Shown: in pieces, positions 41,009-56,000 of the stretch
How the letters are laid out: every line of letters begins with the position of its first letter
Numbering within the stretch: position 1 is the first letter of the stretch
From: Anniella stebbinsi
Lineage: Eukaryota; Chordata; Lepidosauria; Squamata; Anniellidae
DNA length: 64,000 nt
NCBI GenBank assembly: GCA_029215795.1
Contig: JARDYH010000002.1
Span: 362,664,973 to 362,728,972, forward strand
Direction: 5' to 3'
Notes under the pieces: model-generated
What the model was told of the DNA's origin: nothing
Database searches by the model: none
Seen by the model: only the letters and a program-made list of their open reading frames with translations
Program-made: the position numbers and the translations under genes

Positions 41009-44000
41009 CTACATGGGGAAACACACACACAAAAAATAAGACGTAAAGAAAACAAAGGGATGAAAACTAAAACCAACAGGAAAAACAAAGGAAACTCAAA
41101 CTTAAATGATGAACACGGTACATACATGTGTGTTTTTAAAAAATGGATGACGTTATGAAGGGGAGGAGGGCCCAGCGCAGTGGTGGAGCACAGGTAGTTT
41201 TCCATGCGGAAGGTCTCGGGGGCCCAGACCACGGCAACTCCACTTTGAAAAAGATCTCTGGTAGCAGGAGAGGAAAGACCCTTCCATGCTGGAGATACTT
41301 GAGAGCCGCTGCCCGTTGGAACAGAAAGGGGTGGGCTGGGAAAAGACATGCTTCGACTCAAAGGCTCAGTTCGGACAACACGTTAGTCAACGGTGGTTTT
41401 AGGACTCCAAGGTCGAGTTTTTACACCACCGTCAAGAAATGTGTTGTCTGGCGGGGAAACTCCACACGACGGTGGAGGTTTTTTGGAAACCACTCTACGC
41501 AGAATACCCACGCTGTGCAAAGGAGAGTTCCCGCACAACTGTTGTGTTGCAGGCGTTTTCCATTGCGTTGAGTTGACTTTTCCCACTAGGTACAGAGTTC
41601 CCTGGCAAGAGCAGCAAAAGGAGCGAGTGCCGCTCTAGGAGAGCCACTGGATTGTTGTTTTTTTGCAGTGATGGCTGATGGGATACCATCGGGAGGAGAG
41701 AGGGCGGAGGAACTGTCAATCAAATGTCCTGATGGATTTTACTCAACTCCACAGTAGCCCACAGTCACACAACAGTGGAGTTAGAACATGTTGTGTGGGG
41801 AGTGCCCCCTAGAAACGGAACTGTTGAGTGGAGTTTTCACACTGCATTGACTAACGTGTTGTCTGAACTGAGCCAGTGTAAGGCACCTTGGAAGTTCAAG
41901 CCCCGTCTCAACCATGGGTAGCAAAGAAAGTGGATGACTCTCAATGTGCCTTTGTGGGGGACGTACAAAGTACCCTCTCCCCTCTCAAATGTCTGGCTCT
42001 TTTCAACCGCTGAGGGTCAGTACGTGACAATCCGTCCCTCTCAGAGGAAATGCCGAATGCGGCGTGCAACATCATGCTCATGAAGGGGACATGCAAATGA
42101 GGCTTGTTCCATGCAGAGCAGCCAAAACCTCCCCCATTTCAGAATGCCCTTCCCTGCAAAATACTCCATTGCCCATCTCTGGATCGAACAAACAGCGGCA
42201 TGTGCGACACAGTGAACGACAACAAGCCAGCCAGACTCTGTGACAGAAACTTTATTTAATCAAGACATTTAAAAACAAACAAACCCTGCAGCAAAACCAC
42301 ATACACGCACACATATGTAACGGGAGAATTTTCAAGGAGTATATGAAAGGGCGGGGAGAGTATTATTTCTTAAGTTTAAATGAAGCCAATGGATATTCAT
42401 GTGGAAAATCTGCTACAAAGAGTACAAGCTCATTTTCATTTGCATAACACATGAATGAGGAGGGATGGGGAGGATTTTGCAAAAAGCACCCTTTCCACCT
42501 GCTTGATGGAAGCTCATACAGTCTCAATGCTTATGGCTAAATAGGACCTGACCTTTATAAACAACCCTGCCTCTGACCCGAGAGATGGCAGGAGCGGCCA
42601 ATACAAGAGTAAAGGATGCTTTGCTGCTCCTGTTTCAAGCCCACGCCATCTTCCCCGCCTCCCTTCAATCCATACACAGCTAAGAAAGTCCCATTTCACT
42701 GAGCAGCCAAATTATTTTCCTAGGCACTCGTTTCTTATAAAATACCCCTAAAAAGATCTCTACGTAGAAACGGTTTTCCAAAAATATACAAAGTACAGCG
42801 TTTCGACACGTTTATACACATAACTGAGGTTCTCTGTTCCCTTGGCTCATTCAGGATCAATTCCTGCAAATTGGGTATGTACAGGCCTCCTCTGCTTCCC
42901 TGACCCTGAAACTCTTGTCGATTCCCGAGAGGACTGGAGGCAATGCTGGGGGATTCCTCTGAGAACAGCCTGCAGGACTCCTCACCCCCACCCCATAATT
43001 CCAGGATGCCCCCTCCCACACTCACACAAAGATTCCAGAAAAGAGTGGTGCAAGTCTGTAGGCAGCTAGAAGTGCTTCAGCGCCTCCAAGACCAACATTT
43101 ATTGAGGCATGAGCTTCTGCAGGCCGAAACCTGCGTTATCATCATCCGGTGCAAAACTCAAGCCCTGTCTCTGGCTTACAAGGTGACCGAGCGCTGGGTT
43201 TTGACCCAAGAGACGAGCGACACATTGCAGCTCACCCATGGGCACGCGCCCTCGGACACTGTACGCAACAAGGACCCATATTCAATCCTCAGCGTCTCCT
43301 GTGTGAAACCCCAGAAAGCCGCTGCTAGTCAAGGCAGACAACGCCATCCTGTCCCCTGCAGCCACTGGGTCAAGAAGAGCTCAACTTGTCAACGTACCCA
43401 TTCAGCAGGAACAAGAGACTGTAGTTCAGACTCTTCTTTTATGGGCATGGGTCTCGTGATCCTTGCCTCGGCCCACATGTCAACCTCCCCAAATTCAATC
43501 CAGAACCATTTCCCCTCCGCTTCATTCCAGAATCATTGTCTGGGACTCAACAGAAGATGATCCTGACAAAGCATATCAGTTGAACGAAGCGCCTCATGCA
43601 AAACTCCCCACACCCTACTAAGGTGCTGTTTTTGGGATTCTCTGCACTCTTGATGCTGCAATTACATAGGAGCCAGAAAAAGAAAAAGAAAAGGTAACCA
43701 GGACGGACAGGAAAAAAAAAGGGAAACGAAGCATGTTCAAAAGAGAGCCCATCCTTGTGAAGGGCAAGAGCTTCACATATGGCCTGTCCATTGTTTAGCG
43801 TTAAAACAGAAGTGCAGGAAGCCGCAGCCACCTCCACCCTTTTCAAAAGGCGCTGCAACGCTGTACTGCAGCCTTCCCCAACCTGACACCTTCCGGACGT
43901 CTTGGACTTCAACTCGCATGAGACCAAGTTAGCAAGATCGACAGTTGGGAATGCTGGGAGTTGGGACATCTGGAAGGTGCCAGGCTAGGGAAGGCTTGTT

Positions 44001-47000
44001 CCTGGCTTGCAAGACTCTTCTTCTACAGGGACTGGGCTGCTGAGAACGCCCCTGCCAATTCCCCTTGATCAGCAGGCATTCATTTCGGCACAGCAGCCAT
44101 GAGGACTGTTAGGATCTGAACACATTTCGTCGCTATGCATCAAGGTTCTGACAACGCTGCCTTATGAGCAGAGCCGTGTTTGCTGCGACTCTGCAGGAGC
44201 ACGGGAAAAGTGCAGCATGAGAAACTGTGCGTAGAATTCAGCTGCCAGAGAAACCCTCCTTTCATTGAAAAAGGAAGTTGCCAGTCCTGTGAAGGTATTT
44301 TGGAAGCAGCGCTGGCAATGCTGGCCAAAGTCTCAGAGGGGCGGCTGAGTAAGGTGCCCCATGGGTGGGTCTCCAGGGCCCTGCATAGTCTCCACATGGT
44401 TGGCAAAACGGAATGTATGCAGATCTGCTCAATCCACATACCATTTATATCTAGGTTGCAGCATTTAGATTTTCCTGGTGCAGAATTTTTATTCGTTTTA
44501 GCAAAGAACGCACAGAGTCCTGCTTTGGGGAATGCATCTTTAATAGGGCCTTAGCACACCTGGCCTGGCTATGGTGGCATCTTACACGCATGCACAGTGG
44601 TGTAAAAAGCTTGTGATTTCTGGCCTCCAAAGCCGACACTGGGCTAGCGAAGGGAAGCTACTAGTTCCTCAGCCCGAACAGTGCATGAATTCAGCAAAGA
44701 ATGGCCATAAATCCGGACTAAAACCTGGTAGGACTATAAAATGTGCTGGTCAGAGACAAGGTAAAAACAGCAGAGCTTGCTCAGGCTAGCCTCAGGTAAG
44801 GCGAAGGTCAGCTGCTTCAACCTGTGCAGCTGCAAGAATAAGTTTGTTCTTTGGGGAGAAGAGGCCCAGAGCAGAAATACAAATGCAGGAAGGTGTGTTG
44901 ATAACACTGTAACGTAGTCTACAAAATTCAAAATGGTAGAGTTTTTGCTAGGTTCAATCCAACAGCCTCGGGAATAAAGAACACATGCAAAATGTTAGAG
45001 CAAGATATGCCTGTGCCTCCCATGGGCCTATTTCCATGCATCCAATTTTCATATTCGTATGTTCACACATGGCAGCACATCATCAGAGAGTTGTTCTATC
45101 ATTCATTTCAGAGACAAGATGCCTCTGTAACTAGGGTTTGGCTAAAACAGTGCCTAAAATGGGCATACGATTAAGAATGTAAAAATATAGACAACCAATT
45201 GTTCTTGATTTATTGAGCTTTAGCTCCCGGCAAGAAGCACAGTGGAGAATGAAGGTCACATTTGAGACAGTCCGTATCGAAGGACGACCGCCGGGCTAAG
45301 GCGATTCTGGCATTGCTGCCCTTTCAACCATACTTCCCCAAGGCAAAAGGGCAAACGCTTGTGCTCTGAGATCCACTTTAATAGTAAAGGTATCCCTGAG
45401 AAAGGCAAGAGTACAGTGCATGGACAGACTAAAAAGGCTGAAGCTTCAATCTGGATGATACCTGAGCTACATAAACTGTCAAGAAGCTATTCTGCAAAGC
45501 TGGTTGCAGAGGGGGGGAAGAGCCTTGACGCTCTCCCCAAGGGCACTGTTGTTAAATGGCCAACAGGCCAAAAATGTGTGCACATCAGTGCAGCTAAAAG
45601 CACCTTAAAATAGCCAGGTAGTCTACATGAGTGATCACACTGGAGGAACAAGCAATTTGGTATCAGAAGAATTCAGCATCCTGAGCATCTCGCGAGGTTT
45701 GCATGACCACAGGGGGAAATAGCACACTTTGGTTATGTCCACAACTCCTGCCACTGCATGACCAGCATTTGCTTAATTACCTGTGCCACGTTGCGGTGTT
45801 GTCCAAATCTAGTGCACGACGCAGACAGGGTAGCAGCTTCTAACCCACCCAGCGACCCCTACTACAAGCCATGGGATGTGGGGGTAGGTTAGAAGTCATT
45901 CCCGCTGGCAACCCTCAACACAGTGCGGGTAATGGCGGGCACATGCGGGGGTGGGGGAATAACCCATGTTGTGTTGTTTCCCCAGCTGGTCATGTGAACC
46001 TGGCCACTGTCGCCAACTTAAGAAAAAACATCAAGTTTCCAGCCCCTAGGCCAGGAGAAAACAGCTTGGAAACATGTGGCATATTTTCGACTGAAATCTC
46101 AGCGGCCACAGGGAAGGCTGAGCTAGTTTCCCAGTGACTAGGGCTTCTGAAGGCTCACTTCTTTCCCCCATCCCTGGTTTTATTCTCACCTACTACCCCC
46201 TTTCAGGGGTGAGCACCAAAAGAATATGGACCCCAGCTCCATCCCCATCCCACAAAATAAGGACAGAGAACATGGCCCACAATGGTAACTTGGAACACGC
46301 TTCACATATTGTTTGTATACCACTTTTTAGTATTTCGCCAAACATAAAGTGGCTAAGAAACCTACAGGTCATGTGAACAATATTTTACAAGACGTGCCAC
46401 GCTCCTTAAAGCGTGTTGCGACTATTTCCTGGAAAGCTGAGAGAGTGATATATACGCCGTGAGTTTTAACAACTCATGTGCAATTCCTATAAAGAAGCAA
46501 GAAAGCCTCTCACTCTAAGACACGCGTGAAGCGCACTGAGGTCTGTTTTAGAGGTGTTGCCTGAAATTCTTCATGACTTGAGAGATCTACTGAGAAATCC
46601 TACTTGTTGAAAAAAAAGGAAACATATAAGCTACATTGGCACACTTGTGTAAAGATGGGTAGGAGCCCAGTTCAGAGGTGGAGAACTGCAAGGCAAAGGA
46701 CTCCGTTTTCCAGTGCTATACGTCACCAGTAGCTGAAGGTAACACCAACAGTTGGTGCAGAAAGACATTACGGCAGCCGGCTTACTGGTATAACTATTTG
46801 CTCACGCTAGTCGTCTGCCTGGATAAACAATGACAACGGAGGAGGGAACTCACTTCCCAGTGACTAAAACCTTTTGCAAGTAGTGGCTCTTCTTATTTAA
46901 GAAGAGAAGAAGCCACCTTTCATGAGCCCCACTCCTCCAATGTAGACCATTCGTGTGGGCAGTTCTTTGTGCGGATAAGACCATTTGAACAACATCTGCA

Positions 47001-50000
47001 CTGGCTCCCAAAATCTGCAGTCTTATGTTCTACTACCCAACACTGACTGTCCTGCAAATCTAGCCGTGCCCGGAGACATGAAGGAATCTTGTGAATCGGC
47101 ACGGTTTGGGTGAAGGTTGGAGCCCTTAAGAATCCTGAGCAATCTTCACATTTTGTGCTAAATAGGATTCCAATATTCCTAGACTTGGAGAAAAGCCAGA
47201 AAAGCATTTCATTTGTTTAATCCTTCAGAAACCAAAGGAGGCCTAGATGGGAAAACCTGAAGGTGAGGGAGATGGGAGTGCCTTCCTTCAACATAGCATC
47301 TCAGTGCTCTCCCATCTCATTCCCAGCATTCCATGAGTTCCAACCACCCAAGTTCCATCACCATCTCTATGTGCACCCACCCCGAGGTAGTGGAGACAGC
47401 GAATTCCCTGTTCTATAAAAATATCCAAAGTTGTGCAATTAAAATAAATGAGTGTGTACAGGTTCATTTTTCTTTGATTTGCATGAAGTATTCAAATCAC
47501 ATAATTTAGGGATATTTGTTTTTAACCACACAGAATTCTAGACTCTTGGATTACTTAGCTAACAGCAAACTCTGCCTGACTAATTCACAGTCGTTTCCAT
47601 ATCACATAGAGGAGGTTGCTGGTGGATCAGAAAGAACGTACACATACAGAATACTCAACCGAAACACAGACTGTTTACCAACCGCTTGGAAGAGCTGGAG
47701 CAAGTCCATGGTGCACCTCTGAGCTTTAGTTAGAGGGAAAAGACCCAGCGATAGAACACACAGAGCATTAGCATCAGAGTACAGTAAAATGCTGCAAAGC
47801 CACAAAGTTGGGTGGAAAGGGAGACAAGATTGGGTTCTTCTGAGTCTGTCCCCAGAGAAAGAAGAGATTCTACAGTCCTTTTAATGCTGAGATTTAGCTG
47901 GAGAATGTCAGAAGGGGAACAGAGATTGTCCTGTCCAAAGTGTGAGCAGGAAGGGAAAACAGACAGAGAAAAAAAAATTAGCATCAGTCTTATCAGCCAT
48001 GCAAGTATCCGTGAAGTAGTCAAGGCAGCCCAACGTCATCCATTTTGCACACAGGGACGTTACATTTTTTTTTTATTCAAAGAGGATGCCTTTTTCAAGA
48101 CCCACCATTGGAATGAGTGGAAGACACACACAAACAGCACCCATTTTTGATTCCTAAGGCAAAGGTGATCTCTGAGTGTAATATCCTGCGTAGGGTTCCA
48201 GCATGCCACCACCCGGCACTCCCCCCCCCCCCCCTTTCTTTAAGATTTTACATTTTTGGACTTTTCACTTTTCTGCCGGCAGAGCAGAAGTTGCAAAGCG
48301 CGTCACCACCCAAAGACTGTTCTGTTGCAACTGTACCCAACCAATCTCTTAGCTGAATTTCGGTGTGTGTGCTGGATGGTGGGAGGGAACTGTGGCTCCA
48401 TGCAAGGTTCTACCTTTAGAGAACAACAGCTCTTAAAAAGGTGCCTGATCTGCCTTCTCAAAAGGTAAGTATTTCTACATAGGGCCATAGTTAGAAACTT
48501 CTCTTTATTGCTAATGAGCACACATCAAATAGAAGGGAAGTGGGGAGGCACATCTGAGCATGTGTGGCCCAGGAACAGGAATGGAGCTTGGCGCAGGCTC
48601 TGCTATCCTCTCCAATAAGTCCAACGTATTTCCCAACAGTGAAGAGGAGCGAAGATCCTGATCACACAAACTCCCACCTGGGCATGTTTTTAATTTTAAG
48701 TCTAATCAAACTGCTGTCTTTAGCTTTCTCCTAGACAGGGGTAGGCAACGTGTCCCCCAAACACCTTCCTTGGTGCCTGACGAGATGCCCCACTCCTCCC
48801 AATTTTTGATTAAAAGGTATGTAAATATTTTCTTACCAGCAACTGCAATTGGTGCAAAGTGAAGTGGGAACATCCAGCTGCTGCCATCTTAATTTCCCAT
48901 GAATGCCTCTGGACAGATAACTTTTCCTTTGAGATTAGCCATGCCTACCCAGGGCAGCCATTTTATGGCTGTGTTCAGGGCAGCCATTTTATGGCTGTGC
49001 CCAGGGCAGCCATTTTATGGCTGTGCCCAGGGCAGCCATTTTATGGCTGTGCCCAGGGCAGCCATTTTATGGTTGTGCCCAGGACAGTTTCTCACTTTTC
49101 CAAATGTGCCCACAGGCCCAAAAGATTGCTTGCCCCTGCTCTGTGAGAATTGGTAAAACCCACATGTACCTCCACCCCTACAGACATCAGAGCCTGTTGA
49201 GTAGGCTCTTGCTTTCTCTGCTTTCCTGATGCCATCATACCCAGCACCAACAATGTCCACAGCTTAGTCCCTGACCCAAGCATGCTCAGCTTGAACCTCT
49301 TTGGCAGGTGTCAGTCTATGTGCACTGCTACTTCTGTCCCTTCTGCACCAAAACTCAAAGAAGGAAACTTCACGAGAACTTAAGCAAAACCATAAGCAAA
49401 TAAAACTGGATCGGAAACTATGTTCTCGCCTAGTTAGTTCCACTTCCCCCATGACTCTTCTGACATTGCCAGACTGCAGAGAGACTGCTACATGTTGGCG
49501 CAAGTGGGGTTTGGTGGGGTGAGTAAGCTATTTCATTGGGCCTTTAGTTAACTAAGGGACAGAGAGATACTGTGAAGATGAGAAAGAAAGAAGATGAGAA
49601 TGAAGAAACACGAGTGGTTCAGAGGAGAGCAACGAGGATGATCAGGGGTCTGGAAACAAAGCCTTACGAGGAGAGACTGAAAGAACTGGGCATATTTAGC
49701 CTGCAGAAGAGAAGACCGAGGGAAGACATGATCGCACTCTTCAAGGACTTGAAAGATTGTCACACAGAGGAGGACCAGGATCTCTTCTCGATCAACCCAG
49801 AGTGCAGGACACAGAATAATGGGCTCAAGTTACAGGAAGCCAGATTCCAGCTGGACATCAGGAAAACATTCCTGACTGTTAGAGCAGTACGACAATGGAA
49901 CCAATGACCTAGGGAGGTCGTGGGCTATACCACCCTAGAGGCATTCAAGAGGCAGGTGGACAACTATCTGTCAGGGATGCTTTAAGGTGATTCCTGCATT

Positions 50001-53000
50001 GAGCAGAGGGTTGGACTTGATGGCCTTATAGGCCCCTTCCAACTCTACTATGCTATGATTCTATGAAATGATTCTATGATTCTATGCTATGATTCTACAT
50101 CTGGAAGACAGCAGCCGATACTCATGTACTCGATGTTCCAATCTCATCCACTTGGGATTGGCAAACTGCAACACAAATGTCACTTGCAGCCTTTGGTCAG
50201 TTCAAATGTAGCCCCCAGTCTTCTGTCTCCAGGGACCTGTCAGGTAATGGCCACTATTTACAAGGAAGAGGAGGGGGATGCAGGAGGAGGAGGAGGAAAG
50301 TGCTGGCAAGCATTGCTGGGGAATAAGGAGGGGCTCATGGGAGATGCATCTTTGAGGGTAGGCAAGGAAAGGGGGCTCCACTGCAACACAAAGGGGGAGA
50401 TTTGGACCAGAAGTTTACACAGTAGGTCTGAAGTCTTGTAGCCCAGGGAGGATCCAAGATTTTGGTACACAGCTTGCAGAGTGCAAAACTTTGTCAACTC
50501 ATGCACCAGCTAATTGCTGGCGATTCAAAACACAGACAAGTAATGTGCTTCTCATAACCCAATATAGATTAATATTGCTCTTCATGATAAAGATCCAGAG
50601 ATCTCTTGCCAAAGAAGGAGCTTACAGCAGTGAAGATTTAGCTAATGATTTGGGGTGCAAAAATAGCACGGTCACTAAAAATAGGATTAACACATTTACA
50701 GGAAAAGGCTAACACTTCCAGTGTAATTTAATAAAACTGGACCACTGAAAAGTACCCACGCAGCATACACAGATTTCGTTTGTAACGACTGGGATGCTCT
50801 GAAGGATGGTGAGAAGAATTCAGAAGCAAAAGAAGCTGATTAGGATGTGCTGAACTGCCTCAATGCTGCTTTGGAAGAGCTTTTGCTTAAAGTTAGCGTG
50901 TGCATCAGAAATTTGGAAGATGAAGTGTCAAGTCCAGAAATTATTAGTACAGCATCCAATGTCAACTGCCATGTGGGAATTTATACCTGAATTCCTACCA
51001 TCAGAGACCAGGTCAAATGTCACAGTATCTGGTTGAAAACGAATCTCTTTAAAATTTTCTCTTAAAAGTTCTCAGCAGCAGGAGTGACGAGATCTTTGGA
51101 ATCTGAGTAAGAAACATCTAAAATACACTAGAGAAAATGTCTTCAATTCCCTCTCAGATTTCCAAAGACACAATTTCAGGGGCAATGTTGGGCCTATGTT
51201 ATGCGTTTTATTAAAAGTTTCCCTCAAAATAAAAATAATTTTAAAAAAGGAACAACGTGAGCAAATTCTACCTGTGTATCATCGGCATGGTATTTGAACT
51301 ATTCCTGGGCTCTCATATACTTGCACCCAACTCCTTAGACACAAGTATGCCTGAGGGCCTCGGAATGATCCAGAACACCACGAACAATGTGAGCGGGCAA
51401 GGGTACAGATTTTTCATTCATTACAGTTTCATTATGAGTGGAGAACATAATTAGTAAACAGATTTCTCATGCTTGCAAGATTCAATTCACTGTGCCCAAT
51501 GTTATACTGTACTCTAGAGTCATTTGTACGTCTCCTTCATAAACAGAATGCAGCGATGCTATGCTGATTTCTAGCATAACATTTACTTCCAACTCAATAC
51601 ATTAAGCGGGAGTGGCCAACTCCTCCAACCCACTTAGATGAGCCAGAATAGGCAGGGGTATGGTTTCCCATCCTGTTTCCCCGGCTTTTTAAAAATTCCC
51701 TTTCCTTTGCGGTGATTTTTGAATGGAAACCTTCAGATAGGCATTTATTTTCAACATTGCCCACTCTGCTCTGGCGCTATGAAGTTCTGGGCTCTTGAGG
51801 GATTAGCAAACACCTCGATCACGCATGCAGTTCAAATTAAAGATGGGAAATTTTCTCTCTTACCTGAGGCACACCAATCTTTCGACAAGCTTCCAGGAAA
51901 TTTTCCACGTTCCGTCTACATTTGGCCATTGTTAATTTAGGCTGCAGAGAGGAAAGAAGGGACATGGTATTCTTTATCAGCGGTGATTTATTCAGAATTC
52001 TTAAACATGTTTAAGTGTTAGGATCCAATGGTGGTGGACTAGGGCACCAGAAATTTCAGGCAATATTTCAGGAGAAAAGGTAGAAGCAGCAGCAGCTGAT
52101 GAATCATGGTCTCTCTCTCTCTTCCCACACAATCTTAGCCCTCTCCTAAGCCATCCTGTGGCCCTTTTCTGCAACTGCTATCTCAGATGTTCTATCTTTT
52201 ACGCACTCCTGTTCAAATTCCCTTTTTACTCCGTCAGTAGCTACTTCTAAGATATGGTATCTGCTAATGTAGCCAGGCAGCTTAATACCAGCTTGGGATT
52301 TGTAGGAAATATCTGAATCCCCAAAAAATGCTGTGACAAGATTTGGGGTTCTTATGCAGAACTGCAGTGTCTGCTACAGACGTCACAGGTTCCTGACTGA
52401 GTTCTCATAAGGCCCTTTTATTATTTAGTATCTAAATATGGATTTTGTTTCTCACTGAATATTATTTACACATTGATCAGTGGATCGACAGCTGTTCCTT
52501 GCAATGTTTAAGAGAAATCCAAGATATGAATCTCCCTATACACTGAGATCTTTGGAGCAGGAATGATGCTTGTTCCAGGTTATCTTCTTTGTCAGAAGTC
52601 AGACTGACATCCTCTAGATGGAGGCTACTACTTTGAGGTCCTTTCAAGGGTGAGGGGAGAATAAAATTTGACCCCAAAAACGTAAGGCAAAAAGACAAAC
52701 AAATAGGTCCAAACTCTATGAAGCAGCCACAACACTATCCATTGGATACTTACGACAGCTGGTGAGGGGACATGAATACTAGGAACGGAACGCGGCCGCA
52801 CATAGTTTGCTAAATGGCAGAGCACTACTCCGTCAGTCAGCGCTGCTCCAAGATCGCTGGGCAAAGACACTTTCAAACGTGATTCAATGTTCTGAAAGGG
52901 GAGGGACAGAGACGACACACGTTGAGCTCCACCAATAAAAGGTATGCTGCCAAGAGACAGACTGGAAATGGTGGCAAAGGCCACAACTCATAGGTAGCAA

Positions 53001-56000
53001 GAGGAAATCCAAAAAGTGAATCCTACAGATCTTGTTGGGCTTCAGAGAAAAGGGGGATATGGCTGCCTTAAAGTGATATCCCGCTTTACCATTTGTGTTT
53101 ATGACAGTGCTCTGAAACATCTTCCCGACGCTTGGAACAGTTACCATGGAAAGAGTCTCTGCAAGTACCGATGTACTATGAATCAGAGAACATGGGAGCG
53201 GTTCTTTCGGACTAGACATGTCTGTTAATCCTTCCCACGTTGCTTTTCTGTCACAGGACCAACTTACAAGAAAACTCCTGTGCACAAAAACGGCAGCATA
53301 GCATGCAGCCCACACAGTTCAACGATGCAATGCTGACGCCCAGCCAAATAGGGACATTTTAATCCAGAATGCCAGCCACGCCTAGAGCCTTCTTCTAGAG
53401 TAATTCAGAAAAGCATGAGCTTCAGGCCCCTCAACACAATTCTATCATGTTTGTACCTGAGCCATTTGTGATTTTTCTATTTAAACAAAAAAGGGGTTGT
53501 CAAGACGCCTTAACGTGTGCCAACGTTCCCAATCCAAATCTTAACTGCACTCAGAGGACTGGCAAATTCTGTCTGGGAGCAGCTCCTAAGCATTTTGAAT
53601 TGGACAGGACACCCACCCACATCCCCCTCACACCCGCCATCCAGTGAGTAGCCAGCCCTTGTGCTCACAATGCAGGCCCATTGCCTTCATGCCCTTCTTG
53701 TAAGCTTCCTAGAGGCATCAGGCCGGCTGCTATTGGGAACAAACCACTGAACGAGAGAAGATGAGCCTTGGCCTTATCCAGCAATCCAAGGATCATATTC
53801 TTCAACGCAAGAGAGAAACCTTTGCTACGTACTTTACGCAGTTGCTCTATCAGCTCGATTTCTTCATCCTGCAGCTTGGAATTATGGTTTTCACTATAGA
53901 CTTCGGTGCTGTTAGCAGGAGTTGAGGCAGAAGTGGGCAGGGATGTAATGGCTAAAAAAGGCAAGAAGATAATGAAGGGGAGGGGGGAGGACGGGACACT
54001 GTAGTAGTGGGGGTTCTGTTTCACACTGTTTGGGAAACCTTCATTAAAGATCTAGGCAAGGCATTCCTGCAGTTGGCTCTCTCCTTTGACTTTACTACTT
54101 GGCCAAGTGACAGGAGGCATGCTGAGCTTGCCACCTTGCCTGGCGATGGCCATTTGGAACAACCAGTTTACCCAGTATTTGAATCAGGTTCCAGGCTTTA
54201 CACATTAGCCACCAATTAGCTGGTGTGGGAGGCTGAATTGCTTTCTGCACTCCTAAGTGAGGCAAAACCTTACTTAGAATCATTCAAGATGACAAAACTG
54301 GGGAAAAGCTGATTAAGTCAAAATTATTTTCAGGGGTCCTTCTCCGCACGCCACAGCCTTTGGGGCCTTTTCTGTGGCAGCATCTAAACTCCCAAATATC
54401 CTGTCTACAAACTTTTACAAGCTGTTGCCTTTGCCATTACTTTCTAGGTACCAGGTGAAGACCATTCTTTTCACGTGTACTTTTAATAATATTTAGGGTT
54501 CCTTTTATTTTATTCAGTTTTTAGCTATGTTATGGCTTTGCTGCTTTATTTATTTAATAATCTTTATTGATGTTTTCATTCTTTGAAATCAGGAGTGGGG
54601 AACCTCAGCCATTCCAGATGTTGCATGGCTACAATGCCCATCCTTCTGACCATATGCCATGCTGGCTGGGGTTGATGGGAATTCTAGTCTACAACATCTG
54701 GAAGGCCACAGGTTACCCAACCCTGTTTTAAATGAATAATTTGAGTGGGAAATGCGCTATTACATATTCTGTCTCCACACCTCTCAAACCACAAAATTGT
54801 AGCAAATGGGAGTGCTATAGAAAAGAAAAACAGGAGATGTTGTCCCGCCCAACACACAAATGTGGATATTTAAAACAGAGGTCTTGTTTTCACAAACAGA
54901 TGATAAAGTGGGTAAACCTGGGCTCTACCATTTCAAAATGTCAGGGAGAATGATTCTACCCTAGCTTTTCCCTTGAAGGCATTATTTTTCCGTACAGAAC
55001 ATTCAGTTATGTAAACCCCCACCTGCAATCTGAAGTAGTACAGCTCAGACACAAGATGACCACTTTATGTGCTGGTCATGACAACTAGGTCAAATATTAT
55101 GATAACAAGGCAACTGCCTAAAGCAACACAATTGGACCCCAACAGGGTAAATGAGATATTGGGGTCAGTTCAGACAACACGTTAGTCAACGCAGTGTGAA
55201 AACTCCACTCAACGGTTGGGTTTTTAGGAGGTAACTCCCCAAACAACATGTTCTAACTCCAGCGTTGTGTGACTGTGGGCTACCGTGGAGTTGAGTAAAA
55301 TCCATCGCAATGTTTGATTGACAATTCCTCCACCCTCTCTCCTCCCCCGGTCCTCCCGATGCTATCCCATCAGCCATTGCTGCAAAAAACCAATCCCGTT
55401 GGCTCGCCTAGAGCAGCACTCCCTCCTGTCAACGCTCTTGCCAGGGGACTCTGTACCCAGTGGGAAAAGTCAACTCAACGTAATGGGAAAACTCCATGGA
55501 GCCCTCCAGTCAACACGCCACACAACGGTTGTGCAGGAACTCTCCTTTGCACAGCGTGGATGTTCTGCATGGAGTGTTTTCCAAAAAAACCTCCATTGTT
55601 GCATGCGGTTTTCCCGCCAGACAACACATTTCTCAATGGTGGTGTAAAAACTCCTCCGTGGAGTTCTAAAACCATAGTTGAGAAACCTGTTGTCTGAACT
55701 GAGCCTTTGAGACTGCTTGGCCATACTGTTACGTGTCAGGCTATGCAAGCCTACCTTTGCTCACTTCATCCCTTGCGGCATTTCGAAAAAGGAAACTGTC
55801 AGGACGCTGGGGAGGATTTCTTTGGGAAGGAGCAGCAGCAGCAACGGGGCCAGGATATGGAGCAGAAAGGTGGACTGAATGTAGACATGCAAGATGTAGG
55901 GTGGGGGCAGGGAAGATAAAATATTGTTACTTAAAATATTGTGTGAGCACAGAACAACCATTAGAAGAATAAAAAATTTGACTGTGACAACATGATAACT

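Noticed and set aside
42943..43560. A 205-codon plus-strand open frame
   Set aside because: It lies antisense inside the LRCH3 last intron, with no recognisable domain, no splice context and ordinary intronic composition. Length alone is not evidence.
48953..49082. CArG (SRF) boxes in the minisatellite unit
   Set aside because: CCATTTTATGG has seven A/T bases between CC and GG, but a CArG box needs six.
48859..49156. Repetitive proteins with 'AILWLCPGQPFYGC'-type units
   Set aside because: They are products of the 26-bp minisatellite. The unit is not a multiple of three, so each copy shifts frame.
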